Notes: generated from the letters alone by a model not told the origin. DNA of 40,351 nt from Alphaproteobacteria bacterium (GCA_027488965.1 JAIYAO010000172.1:1-40351), one strand, 5' to 3'; shown: positions 9,143-17,808, counted from the first letter of the stretch. Numbers and translations: made by a program.

Positions 9143-10381
9143 ATGCTCAATTCCCTCAGCGCGCGCGTGCTCGTGGCGCTTGTTCTCGGCCTGACGGCAG
9201 GCGCCGCGATCCAGGCGGGCGACGCCCCGGAATGGCGGAGCGCCGCGACCATCGTGGAGGCGCTGGGCGGGCTGTGGCTCAACGCGTTGCGGATGACAGT
9301 CATCCCGCTGATCGTGGCGCTGCTGATCACCGGCATCGCGTCCGTGGCGGATGCGGCCGCCACCGGCAAGCTCGCCACCCGCGCCATCGCGCTGTTCACG
9401 GTGCTTCTGGTGTTCGCCGCCATCTACAGCACGCTGGCCACTCAGGGCCTGCTTGCGCTCTGGCCGGTGGATCCCGACGCCGCGCGCGCCTTCATCGCCG
9501 GATCGGCGCGCACGGACGCCGACGCGATCACGCCGCCCACCATCGCCCAGTGGCTGCAGTCGCTTGCGCCGGCGAACCCCGTGCGCGCCGCCGCCGAGGA
9601 TCAGATCACGCCGCTCGTGGTGTTCAGCTGCTTCTTCGGTTTCGCCGCCACGCGCCTGCCGCCGGAGTTGCGCACGCCGCTGATCGCGTTCTTCAAGGCG
9701 GTGGCGGAGACGATGATCGTCATCGTGCGCTGGGTGCTGTTCGTGGGGCCGCTCGGCGTGTTTGCGCTGGCGCTCGGCGTCGGCGCCAATGCGGGCTTCG
9801 GCGCAGCCGGCGTGCTCGCGCAGTACGTGGCGATCGTGAGTGCGGTGACCATCGGCATCACCGTTGTGGCGTACCTGCTGGCGTTCACCTGGGGCGGCGT
9901 GCCGGTGGGGACGTTCCTGCGCGCGACGGCGCCGGCCACGGTGGTGGCGTTCTCCACGCAATCGTCCCTCGCCACTTTGCCCGCGATGCTGACGGCGGCG
10001 CGCGAGGGCCTCTCCATCCCCGCCCGCATCACCGACGTGATCCTGCCGCTGGCGGTGGCGGTGTTCCGCTTCACGAGCCCCGTGGCCAACCTGGCCGTGG
10101 CGTACGTGATCGCGCACCTCTACGGCATCGACCCCACGCCGGTGCAGATGACCACCGCGGTGGTGGTGTCGTTTGCGGTGAGCGTGGGCGCGGTGGGCCT
10201 GCCGGGGCAGGTGTCGTTCTTCATCTCCATGGCGCCGATCTGCGTGGCGCTGGGGGTGCCCATCGAGCTGCTCGGCATCCTGCTCGCGGTGGAGGTGGTG
10301 CCAGACATCTTCCGCACCGTGGGCAACGTGATGGGCGACATCACCGCCACCGCCATCCTGCGCCGCCACGAGAAGGCTTGA
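9143..10381 (+). CDS. Dicarboxylate/amino acid:cation symporter (DAACS family)
   Basis: A 412-residue multi-span inner-membrane protein of the glutamate/dicarboxylate sodium or proton symporter family. The family's two re-entrant hairpins and the final helices are visible. FSTQSSLATLPAML corresponds to the serine-rich HP1 motif, and ITDVILPLAVAVFRFTSPVAN to the conserved TM7 region (NMDGT is replaced here by FRFTSP). VSVGAVGLPGQVSF matches HP2. The altered TM7 motif suggests a substrate different from classical glutamate or C4-dicarboxylate carriers. Start at ATG 9143 gives the first span directly. Monocistronic by spacing. Confidence 0.87.
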   Translation: MLNSLSARVLVALVLGLTAGAAIQAGDAPEWRSAATIVEALGGLWLNALRMTVIPLIVALLITGIASVADAAATGKLATRAIALFTVLLVFAAIYSTLATQGLLALWPVDPDAARAFIAGSARTDADAITPPTIAQWLQSLAPANPVRAAAEDQITPLVVFSCFFGFAATRLPPELRTPLIAFFKAVAETMIVIVRWVLFVGPLGVFALALGVGANAGFGAAGVLAQYVAIVSAVTIGITVVAYLLAFTWGGVPVGTFLRATAPATVVAFSTQSSLATLPAMLTAAREGLSIPARITDVILPLAVAVFRFTSPVANLAVAYVIAHLYGIDPTPVQMTTAVVVSFAVSVGAVGLPGQVSFFISMAPICVALGVPIELLGILLAVEVVPDIFRTVGNVMGDITATAILRRHEKA

Positions 10382-10436
10382 CGTCCGCGCCGTCACGGCG
10401 CGCACTCTCGCGTCTTGCAGACCAGGGAGCGCGCCG

Positions 10437-10823
10437 ATGGCGAACCTCGCAGACTCCATGCCCTTCTCCGCGCTGATGGGCGTGGAGGTGACCGACGCCA
10501 CCAGGACGAAGGTGCTGGGCCGCATGGTCGTGCGCGCCGACCTGTGCACCGCCGGGGGCATCCTGCACGGGGGCGCGATCATGGCGTTCGCCGACGCGCT
10601 GGGCGCCGTGGGCGGCTTCCTCAACCTGGAGCCCGGCGCGCGCACCACGACGCTGGAGAGCAAGACGAACTTCCTCGGTGCAGCGCCCGAGGGCGCGGTG
10701 GTGATCGGCGAGACCACCCCCGCCCACATCGGCAAGCGCACCTCCGTCTGGCACACGCGCATCACCCGCGAGGCGGACGGCAAGCCCGTGGCGCTGGTGA
10801 CGCAGACGCAGATGGTCGTCTAG
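10437..10823 (+). CDS. PaaI/YdiI-type hotdog thioesterase
   Basis: A 128-residue acyl-CoA thioesterase of the hotdog fold. The motif GGILHGGAIMAFADALGAVG (about 39-58) carries the HGG signature, and the acid within the following helix is D53. Hotdog thioesterases of this kind hydrolyse aryl- or acyl-CoA esters as tetramers. GGGAG lies ahead of ATG 10437. The gene stands alone, 55 nt after the symporter. Exact acyl group unknown. Confidence 0.88.
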   Translation: MANLADSMPFSALMGVEVTDATRTKVLGRMVVRADLCTAGGILHGGAIMAFADALGAVGGFLNLEPGARTTTLESKTNFLGAAPEGAVVIGETTPAHIGKRTSVWHTRITREADGKPVALVTQTQMVV

Positions 10824-10916
10824 CGCCGGGCCACGGGGAACACAGGGCGCGCGCCCGCGTCCGCAGAAGCTGATCGCTTTTGCGGCGCTCCAGAACATCA
10901 AGCGCGACAGCCGCCG

Positions 10917-11432
10917 CTACGAGGAATCCACGCACGCGCACACCGGCGCACACAACGCCGCAGGCGGCTGTGCAGGCGGCGCCACAGGGGTCAGCCGCGG
11001 GCTCACGCCCGGCTGCGCGATGCGCCGGCGCATGGCCGCCACATGCATGCCGAGACGCGCGAGCACCGCGCGCACCCGCGCGATCCGCGCCGCAATGCCG
11101 CCGCGACGGTGCATACGCACGCCGCGCTGCATCATCCGCGTGTCGGCGCCCTGATGGCGCACGCGGCGAAATCCCGGCGGACACGAACGCGGCCGCATGG
11201 CGCCCCGCATCTCCGGCGGCGGCGGCCCCATCCCCGCCACGGCGACGACGAAGACCAGCCGCCGCGTGTCGATCTCGGCGGCGCGCACCAGCGCCAGCAG
11301 CTCGCGCCGCCACATCCGGGGCAGCACGCCTTCGAATTCCGCCAGCCAGGCGGCGAGCGCCAGCACCCACGCGCGCAACAGCGCGGCGAGGATGTGGAGG
11401 CGTTCGGGATCGGGGGCGGCGGGTGCATTCAT
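10917..11432 (-). CDS. Hypothetical protein, Arg/Ala-rich C terminus
   Basis: A putative 171-residue protein. The N-terminal half reads as an ordinary helical protein: RLHILAALLRAWVLALAAWL, then FEGVLPRMWRRELLALVRAAE and DTRRLVFVVAVAGM. The C-terminal half is rich in Arg, Met and Pro and ends VCACVDSS. I do not recognise a family. The start at ATG 11432 is chosen because upstream in-frame sequence runs into the inverted repeats at 11497-11609. No signal peptide is clear. Real coding is favoured over the competing frames because its N-terminal half has a natural hydrophobic/charged pattern, but support is moderate. Confidence 0.5.
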   Translation of the reverse strand: MNAPAAPDPERLHILAALLRAWVLALAAWLAEFEGVLPRMWRRELLALVRAAEIDTRRLVFVVAVAGMGPPPPEMRGAMRPRSCPPGFRRVRHQGADTRMMQRGVRMHRRGGIAARIARVRAVLARLGMHVAAMRRRIAQPGVSPRLTPVAPPAQPPAALCAPVCACVDSS

Positions 11433-11496
11433 GCGCAGCAGTATGCGCCGGGCTTCAAACCCTCCGGATTGGGATGGCGAAGAAAATTGCGCAGCC

Positions 11497-11575
11497 GTAC
11501 CGCCGGCTTCAGCCGGCCCCTTGTGCGCCAAAGAGTCTGCTGCGGAGAAAAAATGCCGGCTAAAGCCGGCGGTAC
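11497..11575. repeat. REPIN-like inverted repeat
   Basis: Two 21-nt arms, 11497-11517 and 11555-11575, are reverse complements at 20 of 21 positions and are separated by 37 nt. Each arm begins or ends with GTACCGCCGGC and itself contains a small palindrome, GCCGGC-TTCA-GCCGGC in the left arm. Two REP-type palindromes in opposite orientation are the structure of REPINs mobilised by RAYT transposases. No RAYT gene is in the window. Confidence 0.7.
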
Positions 11576-11586
11576 GGGAAAAGTGT

Positions 11587-11609
11587 GGGATAGGCGGGGC
11601 GCCTATCCC
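11587..11609. repeat. Hairpin next to the REPIN-like element
   Basis: A perfect 9-bp stem, GGGATAGGC with GCCTATCCC, and a 5-nt loop GGGGC, 11 nt after the REPIN-like arm. No T-run follows, so it is unlikely to be a rightward terminator. It may be part of the same mosaic element. Confidence 0.6.
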
Positions 11610-11757
11610 CCTATTCTGCGCGCACGCCGCCACCTAATCCCGGGAACGCGTGCGCCGCCCGCGGCGGCGCGCATGGCTCCCGGCCCCGTGGCCGGCGCGA
11701 CGATCCGGGAATGGGTGGAGAGCGGCGCAGCGGGTTCCGACGCGCGGCGACCCGTCG

Positions 11758-11994
11758 CTACTCCGCCGCGACCGCCCGCGTGCGACGGGCATCACGATCG
11801 GCGTCGGTGGTCGCGCGCAGCGCCGCCGCCTCGACATTCTCCACCGCGACGGTCTCGCCTGCGCCATTGAAGAACTCGACCTCATACGAGGCGCCGTTCC
11901 CGTAGACTTCGACCACGGCGCCGCCGTCGCCGGCCTTGAGGCCGCGGGCCGGCAGATCACGCACCAGCGTCACAGAGGCGAACATCGCAAACAT
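11758..11994 (-). CDS. DUF4926 domain protein
   Basis: A 78-residue small beta protein. The core VTLVRDLPARGLKAGDGGAV followed by GASYEVEFFNGAGETVAV matches the DUF4926 pattern (D-x-P-x-x-G-L-x-x-G-x-x-G-x-V-V, then Y-x-V-E-F). Its start codon shares a base with the stop of the upstream DUF6883 gene (TGATG). DUF4926 genes commonly sit next to DUF6883 genes, and the pair has been suspected of being toxin-antitoxin-like. I know of no proven biochemical role, so no function is assigned. Confidence 0.75.
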   Translation of the reverse strand: MFAMFASVTLVRDLPARGLKAGDGGAVVEVYGNGASYEVEFFNGAGETVAVENVEAAALRATTDADRDARRTRAVAAE

Positions 11995-12335
11995 CAGCGC
12001 CGTCTCCGGGGAAAGGCGGTTACAAACCGGGGAACGCTCTCGCCGTCGCGGACCTGCCACACCGTCCTTACGCGCGGCGTTCGCCCGTCAGGCGTCGAGA
12101 TCGGCCCGGTAACGACATAGACTAGCGCATTTGGCCGCTGAGATACAGTCGCTTCCAGTCCCTCTGCATGGGCCACGAGCGCGGCGGCGAGCGTTTCCGG
12201 GTCGTCGGGTGAAAACCCAAAACGCAGAAAGAAGCGCGCCTTTGCCCCGCCTTCCGGATGATGAATGTCCAGAAGATAGCCAGACAGTTTTTCCGGGGGG
12301 ACGACCGCCCCCGCAATTCCTGGAATGGTTGGCAT
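11994..12335 (-). CDS. DUF6883 domain protein
   Basis: A 113-residue protein. Recognisable DUF6883 features: KLSGYLLDIHHPEGGAKARF (the L-x-x-Y-L-L-x-x-x-HP-x-G-x-x-KA-x-F motif), then DPETLAAALVAHA, VYVVTGPISTPDG and VRTVWQVRDGESVPRFVTAF. It is translationally coupled to the DUF4926 gene by a 1-base overlap and follows the GNAT gene by 24 nt, so the three probably form one transcript. The pairing looks like a small two-component module; whether it is toxin-antitoxin, immunity or something else is unknown. Confidence 0.75.
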   Translation of the reverse strand: MPTIPGIAGAVVPPEKLSGYLLDIHHPEGGAKARFFLRFGFSPDDPETLAAALVAHAEGLEATVSQRPNALVYVVTGPISTPDGRTPRVRTVWQVRDGESVPRFVTAFPRRRR

Positions 12336-12359
12336 TGGTCCCCACCTGCGCGCGCAAAC

Positions 12360-12908
12360 CTAATCCGACGATGCAGACGCCCCCAACCCCTTCCCCAGCA
12401 CCACAAACACAAGGTCCCGCCGCTTCGGCAGACCGAAGCGCGTATCGTCCATGGGGAACGGTCGCGTCTCGCCCGTGAGCGCGTATCCGCGGCGTTCGTA
12501 CCAGGCGATGAGTTCGCCGCGGCCGGCGATCACCGTCATTTCCATCGTCCGCGCGCCGAAGCCGCGGGCGGTGTCTTCCGCGGCCGCGATGAGCCGGCGT
12601 CCAAGCCCGGCCGACTGGAGCGCGGGGCGCACCGTCAGCATGCCGAGATAGCCGGTCACGCCGCCGTCGCCCCGCTTTTCGGCGACGCACACGCACCCGA
12701 CGAGCGCGCCGTCGCGTTCAGCCAGCAGGATGCGCTGGGCGGGGTCTGCGATGATCTCGCGGAGTTCCTCGGCGTCGGTGCGCTGGCCGTCCAGCAGGTC
12801 GGCCTCGTGCGTCCAGCCGGCGCGGGCGCTGTCGCCGCGATAGGCGCTCTCGATGAGGGCGTGCAGGGCGGGAATGTCGATGGGCGTGGCGGGGCGGAAG
12901 CTGGGCAT
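12360..12908 (-). CDS. GNAT family N-acetyltransferase
   Basis: A 182-residue acetyl-CoA-dependent acetyltransferase. The N terminus FRPATPIDIPALHALIESAY is typical of GNAT proteins. The acetyl-CoA pyrophosphate loop is in LTVRPALQSAGLGRRLI (Q/R-x-x-G-x-G/A). WYERRGYALTGETRPFP is the usual C-terminal strand-helix region. The substrate cannot be predicted. It is divergent from the aminopeptidase gene and leads the small DUF6883-DUF4926 string. A GNAT upstream of a suspected two-gene module is notable because some GNATs act as toxins, but this one looks like an ordinary metabolic GNAT. Confidence 0.88.
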   Translation of the reverse strand: MPSFRPATPIDIPALHALIESAYRGDSARAGWTHEADLLDGQRTDAEELREIIADPAQRILLAERDGALVGCVCVAEKRGDGGVTGYLGMLTVRPALQSAGLGRRLIAAAEDTARGFGARTMEMTVIAGRGELIAWYERRGYALTGETRPFPMDDTRFGLPKRRDLVFVVLGKGLGASASSD

Positions 12909-12999
12909 GGCGGCGACTATGCCCTCGCCTGCGGGGGCTGTGAAAGGCCGCGCGGGCTACCCCTTGACCCCGCACCCGGCGCGTCGCCAAGTCCTGTCC

Positions 13000-14814
13000 A
13001 TGTTCCAGACTTTCGAAAGCCCGGGCGGCCCGGACATCGGCCGCAAGAACCTCCCCAAACTCCGCCGCGCGCTGGCCCAGCGGGGGCTCGACGGCTTCGT
13101 CATCCCGCACGAGGACGAGTACCAGAACGAGTATGTGCCGGAGGCGCTCGACCGGCTGGCCTGGGCCACGGGGTTCACCGGCTCCGCCGGCGCCGCCGCC
13201 CTGCTGGGCGACAAGGCCGCGGTGTTCGTGGACGGGCGCTATACGCTGCAGGTGCGCGCGCAGGTGGACGGGCGGCTGTTCGCCTATGAGGACCTCGTGG
13301 ACCTGGGCCTTGCCGGCTGGATCCGGCGCGAGGGCAAGCCCGGCCAGAAGATCGGCTACGATCCCAAGCTGTTCAGCCCCGACGCGCTGGACCGGTTGAA
13401 GTCCGCCGCGAAGGACGCAGGCGCGGAGCTTGTGGCCGTGTCGCCCAATCCCATCGACGAGGCGTGGGGACAGCAGCGCCCGCCCGTGCCCGCCACGCCC
13501 GCCGTGCCGCATCCCGAGCAGTATGCGGGCGAAAGCGCAGCATCCAAGCGCCTGCGCCTCGGCGCCGATCTCGCGGCGGGCGGCGCCGACGCCGCCGTCA
13601 TCACGTCGCCCGCGTCGCTTGCGTGGCTGTTCAACATCCGCGGCGCCGATGTGGCGCGCTCGCCGCTGCCGCTCGGCACGGCGATCCTGCACGCGGACGG
13701 ACGCGCCGATCTCTTCATCGCGCCGGAAAAGACGAGCGGCGCGCTGCGCTCGTGGCTCGGCAACGAAGTGGCCGTGAAGCGCGAGGAGGACGTGGCGGAA
13801 GGGCTCGCGGCCCTCGCCGGCAAGCGCGTGCGCGTGGACCCCGCCGCCACCTCCGCGTGGTTCTTCGAACAGCTCGACGCCGCGTGCGCCCTCACCCTGC
13901 GCGGGCCCGATCCCGTGATGCTGCCGCGGGCGTGCAAGAACGCCGTGGAGATCGAAGGCGCCCGCCAGGCGCACGCGCGCGACGGCGCAGCGCTGACGCG
14001 CTTCCTCCACTGGCTCGCCACCGAGGCGCAATCGGGCAAGACAGACGAGATCGAGGCGTGCGGCGTGCTGGAGCAGTTCCGCCGCGAAAGCGATGCGCTG
14101 AAGGACCTCTCGTTCGATTCCATTTCCGGCGCGGGGCCGAACGGCGCGCTGCCGCACTACCGCGTGAACGTGAAGACCAACCGCAAGCTGAAGCGCGGCT
14201 CGCTGTTCCTGATCGACTCAGGCGGCCAGTATCTCGACGGCACCACGGACGTGACGCGCACGGTCGCCATCGGCCGGCCCACGCCGGAGATGAAGGACCG
14301 CTTCACCCGCGTGCTGAAGGGCCACATCGCGCTGTCGCGCGTGCGCTTTCCGAAAGGCACCACGGGCTCCGCGCTCGATGCGCTGGCGCGGATGTCGCTG
14401 TGGGAAGCGGGCTTCGACTATGACCACGGCACCGGCCACGGCGTGGGCAGTTACCTCGGCGTGCACGAGGGCCCGCACCGCATCTCCAAGCTGCCCAACC
14501 ACGTGGCGCTGGAGCCGGGCATGATCGTGTCCAACGAGCCGGGCTACTACAAGGAAGGCCACTACGGCATCCGCACGGAGAACCTGCAGGTGGTGACGCC
14601 GCCCGCGCCCATTCCCGGCGGCGAGCGCGAGATGCTGGGCTTCGAGACGCTGACGCTGGCGCCCATCGACAGGACGCTGATCGACAGGAAGCTGTTGACG
14701 CGCGAGGAGCGCGACTGGCTCGACGCCTACCACGTCCGCGTCCGCGCCGTGATCGGCCCGCAACTCACGGGCCCCGCGAAGGCGTGGCTGGAGGAGGTGA
14801 CCGCCAAGCTCTAG
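13000..14814 (+). CDS. M24B aminopeptidase P family protein
   Basis: A 604-residue Xaa-Pro aminopeptidase of the long form: two creatinase-like N-terminal domains (about 1-150 and 165-320) and a C-terminal pita-bread catalytic domain. It removes N-terminal residues preceding proline. Metal-binding regions are visible: LIDSGGQYLDGTTDVTRT (two Asp), HGTGHGVGSYLGVHEGPH (His), NEPGYYKEGHYGIRTENL (Glu) and the final family GFETLTLAPID. The start at ATG 13000 (MFQTFESP) matches family starts. Its TAG stop overlaps the TAG stop of the opposing Usp gene within a single CTAG. Likely cytoplasmic and housekeeping. Confidence 0.93.
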   Translation: MFQTFESPGGPDIGRKNLPKLRRALAQRGLDGFVIPHEDEYQNEYVPEALDRLAWATGFTGSAGAAALLGDKAAVFVDGRYTLQVRAQVDGRLFAYEDLVDLGLAGWIRREGKPGQKIGYDPKLFSPDALDRLKSAAKDAGAELVAVSPNPIDEAWGQQRPPVPATPAVPHPEQYAGESAASKRLRLGADLAAGGADAAVITSPASLAWLFNIRGADVARSPLPLGTAILHADGRADLFIAPEKTSGALRSWLGNEVAVKREEDVAEGLAALAGKRVRVDPAATSAWFFEQLDAACALTLRGPDPVMLPRACKNAVEIEGARQAHARDGAALTRFLHWLATEAQSGKTDEIEACGVLEQFRRESDALKDLSFDSISGAGPNGALPHYRVNVKTNRKLKRGSLFLIDSGGQYLDGTTDVTRTVAIGRPTPEMKDRFTRVLKGHIALSRVRFPKGTTGSALDALARMSLWEAGFDYDHGTGHGVGSYLGVHEGPHRISKLPNHVALEPGMIVSNEPGYYKEGHYGIRTENLQVVTPPAPIPGGEREMLGFETLTLAPIDRTLIDRKLLTREERDWLDAYHVRVRAVIGPQLTGPAKAWLEEVTAKL

Positions 14815-15638
14815 TGTGAGAGGAAGACGGGAATGTCGGCGTGGTCCATCACGTGCTGGGTGAAGCCGCCGAACAGCATCTCGCTCATCCGCCACCGGCC
14901 GTAGGCGCCCATCACCAGGAGATCGGCCCCGACCGTTCTGGCTGCGTCCAGCAGCGCCTCGCTCTGGTGGCTCTCCACCCGGGCCACGACCGCATCGCCC
15001 ACGGCGATGCCGCGTCCGCGCAGGCTTTCCATCATGCGGTCGAGCGCGCGCTGCCCGTGGTAGGCGCGGTCGCCGTGGACGGCGAGGAAGCGCACGGACT
15101 CCGCCTTGTGCAGCAGCGGCAGCGCATCGTGGATGGCGCGCGCCGCCTCGCGGCAGTCCTTCCACGCGATCGCCACCGTACGGCCCACCGTCGCGCCGTT
15201 CCGGGACAGCGGCGCCATCAGCGCGGGACTCCCGGCGCCGAAGACGGCGGCCTGGAACATGGCGTCGTCCTGGCCTGCCCCGTCCGGCCGCGGCGGCGGC
15301 AGCACCGTGAGGTCCACGCAGCGCAGCCAGCTCGCCACGTCGATGAGGGTGCGGTCGCCCGTGGTCTCGACCACGTGCGTCGGGATCTTCTGGGCGGCGT
15401 CGACGGCGTCGGCCACGGCCTTTGCCTCCACGTGCAGGCGCTCGATGATGGTCGCCCGCATGGAATCGAAGGCGCTGGCCAGCACGACGGCGCCGGGCCC
15501 GTAGGGCGGCAGCGGCGTCACGTTGACCACGAACGCCTCGGCGGTCCCGCCGTGGGCGCGGGCGAGTTCCGCAGCGATCTCCACCCGGATCAACGCACCG
15601 GGGGTCGCATCGGCGTGGACGGCGATTTTTCTGAGCAT
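14811..15638 (-). CDS. Universal stress protein, tandem Usp domains
   Basis: A 275-residue protein with two Usp folds. The second has the ATP-binding motif in LLVMGAYGRWRMSEMLFGG (G-x2-G-x9-G). The first domain is degenerate. Usp proteins bind ATP and modulate stress survival. Start at ATG 15638 is fixed by GGAGGAG 6-12 nt upstream; a Met nine codons earlier lacks such a site. It is divergent from the amidohydrolase (97 nt between start codons), so the two may share a control region. Confidence 0.9.
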   Translation of the reverse strand: MLRKIAVHADATPGALIRVEIAAELARAHGGTAEAFVVNVTPLPPYGPGAVVLASAFDSMRATIIERLHVEAKAVADAVDAAQKIPTHVVETTGDRTLIDVASWLRCVDLTVLPPPRPDGAGQDDAMFQAAVFGAGSPALMAPLSRNGATVGRTVAIAWKDCREAARAIHDALPLLHKAESVRFLAVHGDRAYHGQRALDRMMESLRGRGIAVGDAVVARVESHQSEALLDAARTVGADLLVMGAYGRWRMSEMLFGGFTQHVMDHADIPVFLSH

Positions 15639-15735
15639 GGCGGGTCTCCTCCATGAGGATGGCAAGCCCGCGGGTCACCGCATTGACCTCACTCAAAGGA
15701 GTCGTCGCACGCATGGCGGGCGGCTACAAGGACGC

Positions 15736-17400
15736 ATGATCCGCACTCTCCTGCTCGCCCTCGCCCTCGCCTTCGCCGGCGCCGCCCACGCCCGGCCCGC
15801 AGACACCCTCCTCCTCAACGGCCCGATCTACACCGGGGAGGCCCGCGTCGAGGCGCTGGCCATCTCCGGCGGCAAGGTGGCGTACGCGGGCGACAGGGCG
15901 GGCGCGGACGCCCTGCGCGGCCCCCGCACGCAGGTCATCGACCTCCGCGGCGCCGCCGCTTTCCCCGGCTTCACCGATGCGCACGCCCACCTGCGCGGCA
16001 TCGGCGAGCGGGAGATCACCTTCAACCTCGAGGGCACGCCGTCCCTCGCCGCCCTCGTGGACTCGGTGAAGGCGCGTGTGGACGCAGGCCCGGCCAACGG
16101 CGCGGTCATCGTGGGGCGCGGCTGGATCGAGACGCACTGGCCGGAGAAGCGCTTCCCCACCCGCGCGGACCTCGACGCCGTGTCGCCCGACACCGCCGTG
16201 ATCCTGGAGCGCGCCGACGGGCACGCGCTCATCGCCAACTCCCGCGCGCTGGCCATGGCCGGGATCACTGCGGCAACGCCGGCGCCCAGCGGCGGCGACA
16301 TCCTGAAGGACGCGGCCGGCCAGCCCACCGGCATGCTGATCGACAACGCCATGGCGCTGATGGGCCCCGTGATCGCGCGCGCCGCGCTGCCCACGCTGGA
16401 CGCCGCGCTCGACGCGGCGCTGCGCGTCTATCCCGCACGCGGCTGGGTGGGCGTGCACAACATGAGCGTGGGCTGGGACGAGGCGACCGCCCTGCGCGCC
16501 CGCGCCAACGCCGGCCGCATTCCGCTGCGCCTCTACAACGCCGTGACGCCGGAGGCGGGCGCCATGCTGCTGCGCCGCGGGGCGCAGCGGAGCCGGGACA
16601 GCCGCGTCGTGACGCGGGCCATCAAGTACTACGCGGACGGCGCCTTGGGCTCGCGCGGCGCAGCGCTCTTTGCGTCCTACGACGATGCGCCGGGCGCCAC
16701 GGGTCTCATCCTGATCAAGCGCGACGAGGCGCTGCCGGTGTTCGAGACCGCCCTGCGGCGCGGCATCCAGATCGCCACCCACGCCATCGGCGACCGCGGC
16801 AACGCGGTGGTGCTGGACATCTACGCCGAGGCCTTCGCCGCCGTGCCGGAGGCGCAGCGCCGCATCGCCGCGCCCCGCTGGCGCATCGAGCACGCGCAGG
16901 TGATCCGCCCCGCAGACATCCCGCGCTTTGCGCCGATGGGCGTCATCGCCTCAATGCAGCCGAGCCACGCCATCGGCGATCTGCACTTCGCGCCCGCGCG
17001 CGTGGGGCTGGAACGCCTCGTCGGCGCCTACGCCTGGAAGAGCCTGATCGGCACAGGCGCCATCGTGGTCGCGGGCTCCGATGCGCCGGTGGAGCAAGGG
17101 GACCCGCTGATCGAATTCTACGCCGCCGTGGCGCGGCGCGACCTCGCCGGCTTCTCCGGCGCCGGCTGGCGGCCGGAAGAAGCGGTGGACCGCGCCACAG
17201 CACTTCGTTTGTTCACCGCAGGCCCCGCCTACGCCGCCTTCGAGGAGACCACGCGCGGGTCGCTGAAGCCCGGCATGGCCGCCGACGTGAGCGTGTTCTC
17301 CGTGGACCTGATGATCGCACCCGTCGCCGACATCCCGAAGGGACGCGCACTGCTGACGCTCATCGACGGCGCCACCGCCTGGCGCGCCGCCAGCTGGTGA
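15736..17400 (+). CDS. Exported amidohydrolase (YtcJ/Amidohydro_3 type)
   Basis: A 554-residue metal-dependent hydrolase with a signal peptide (about 1-19, ending AHA). Metal and catalytic motifs in order: GFTDAHAHL (H83, H85), IKYYADGALGSRGAALF, THAIGDRGN, RIEHAQVI and GSDAPVEQGDP. The GSRGA segment is characteristic of the YtcJ branch. Substrate unknown; members include amidases of N-acyl or cyclic compounds. The export signal is unusual for catabolic amidohydrolases but common in this branch from alphaproteobacteria. Its stop overlaps the start of the HIT gene (GTGA). Confidence 0.9.
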   Translation: MIRTLLLALALAFAGAAHARPADTLLLNGPIYTGEARVEALAISGGKVAYAGDRAGADALRGPRTQVIDLRGAAAFPGFTDAHAHLRGIGEREITFNLEGTPSLAALVDSVKARVDAGPANGAVIVGRGWIETHWPEKRFPTRADLDAVSPDTAVILERADGHALIANSRALAMAGITAATPAPSGGDILKDAAGQPTGMLIDNAMALMGPVIARAALPTLDAALDAALRVYPARGWVGVHNMSVGWDEATALRARANAGRIPLRLYNAVTPEAGAMLLRRGAQRSRDSRVVTRAIKYYADGALGSRGAALFASYDDAPGATGLILIKRDEALPVFETALRRGIQIATHAIGDRGNAVVLDIYAEAFAAVPEAQRRIAAPRWRIEHAQVIRPADIPRFAPMGVIASMQPSHAIGDLHFAPARVGLERLVGAYAWKSLIGTGAIVVAGSDAPVEQGDPLIEFYAAVARRDLAGFSGAGWRPEEAVDRATALRLFTAGPAYAAFEETTRGSLKPGMAADVSVFSVDLMIAPVADIPKGRALLTLIDGATAWRAASW

Positions 17401-17804
17401 GTTTTGCGCTCGATCCCGGCCTCACGCGCAGCGCTGCGGCGATCCTCGACCTGCCGCTTTGCACTGTGTTGCTGAAGGACGATGCGCGCTGGCCGTGGCT
17501 GATGCTCGTCCCGCGCATCGCGGGCTTGCGCGACGTCGTCGACCTCGGCGCCGAAGACGCTGCGCAGCTGATGGCGGAAACGATGCGTGCAGCGAAGGCA
17601 GTCGCGGCGGAGCATGGCGTACAACGGACCAATGTCGGCGCGCTCGGCAACGTCGTGCCGCAGCTGCATGTGCACGTGATCGGCCGCTGGTCGGGCGACG
17701 CCGCATGGCCGGGGCCGGTGTGGGGCGTGGACGGCAAGGTGGCCTACGCCGACGACGCGCGCGCGGCGCGCGTGGCGCGGCTGACGGCGCGGCTGGCGCC
17801 GTAG
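17397..17804 (+). CDS. HIT family nucleotide-binding protein
   Basis: A 135-residue histidine-triad protein. The triad reads Q89-L-H91-V-H93-V: the first His of the usual H-x-H-x-H is Gln, while the catalytic middle position (H91) is kept. ALGNVVPQLHVHVIGR and DAAWPGPVWG mark the alphaproteobacterial subfamily. HIT proteins hydrolyse nucleoside phosphoramidates or related nucleotides. The GTG start overlaps the amidohydrolase stop, implying coupled translation, though a functional link is not evident. Confidence 0.9.
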   Translation: MSFALDPGLTRSAAAILDLPLCTVLLKDDARWPWLMLVPRIAGLRDVVDLGAEDAAQLMAETMRAAKAVAAEHGVQRTNVGALGNVVPQLHVHVIGRWSGDAAWPGPVWGVDGKVAYADDARAARVARLTARLAP

Positions 17805-17808
17805 CGCC

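Larger units (their letters stand above)
11433..11757. other. 325-nt gene-free stretch with stacked inverted repeats
   Basis: This stretch lies between the hypothetical protein and the DUF4926 gene and holds no convincing ORF. It contains the REPIN-like pair at 11497-11575, a hairpin at 11587-11609 and a GC-rich snap-back around 11653-11671 (GCGCCGC/GCGGCGC). It is upstream of one leftward gene and downstream of another. Confidence 0.6.

Noticed and set aside
10880-11563. Plus-strand frame across the REPIN region
   Set aside because: Arg/Pro/Ala low-complexity, runs into the inverted repeat, and competes with a more protein-like minus-strand frame.
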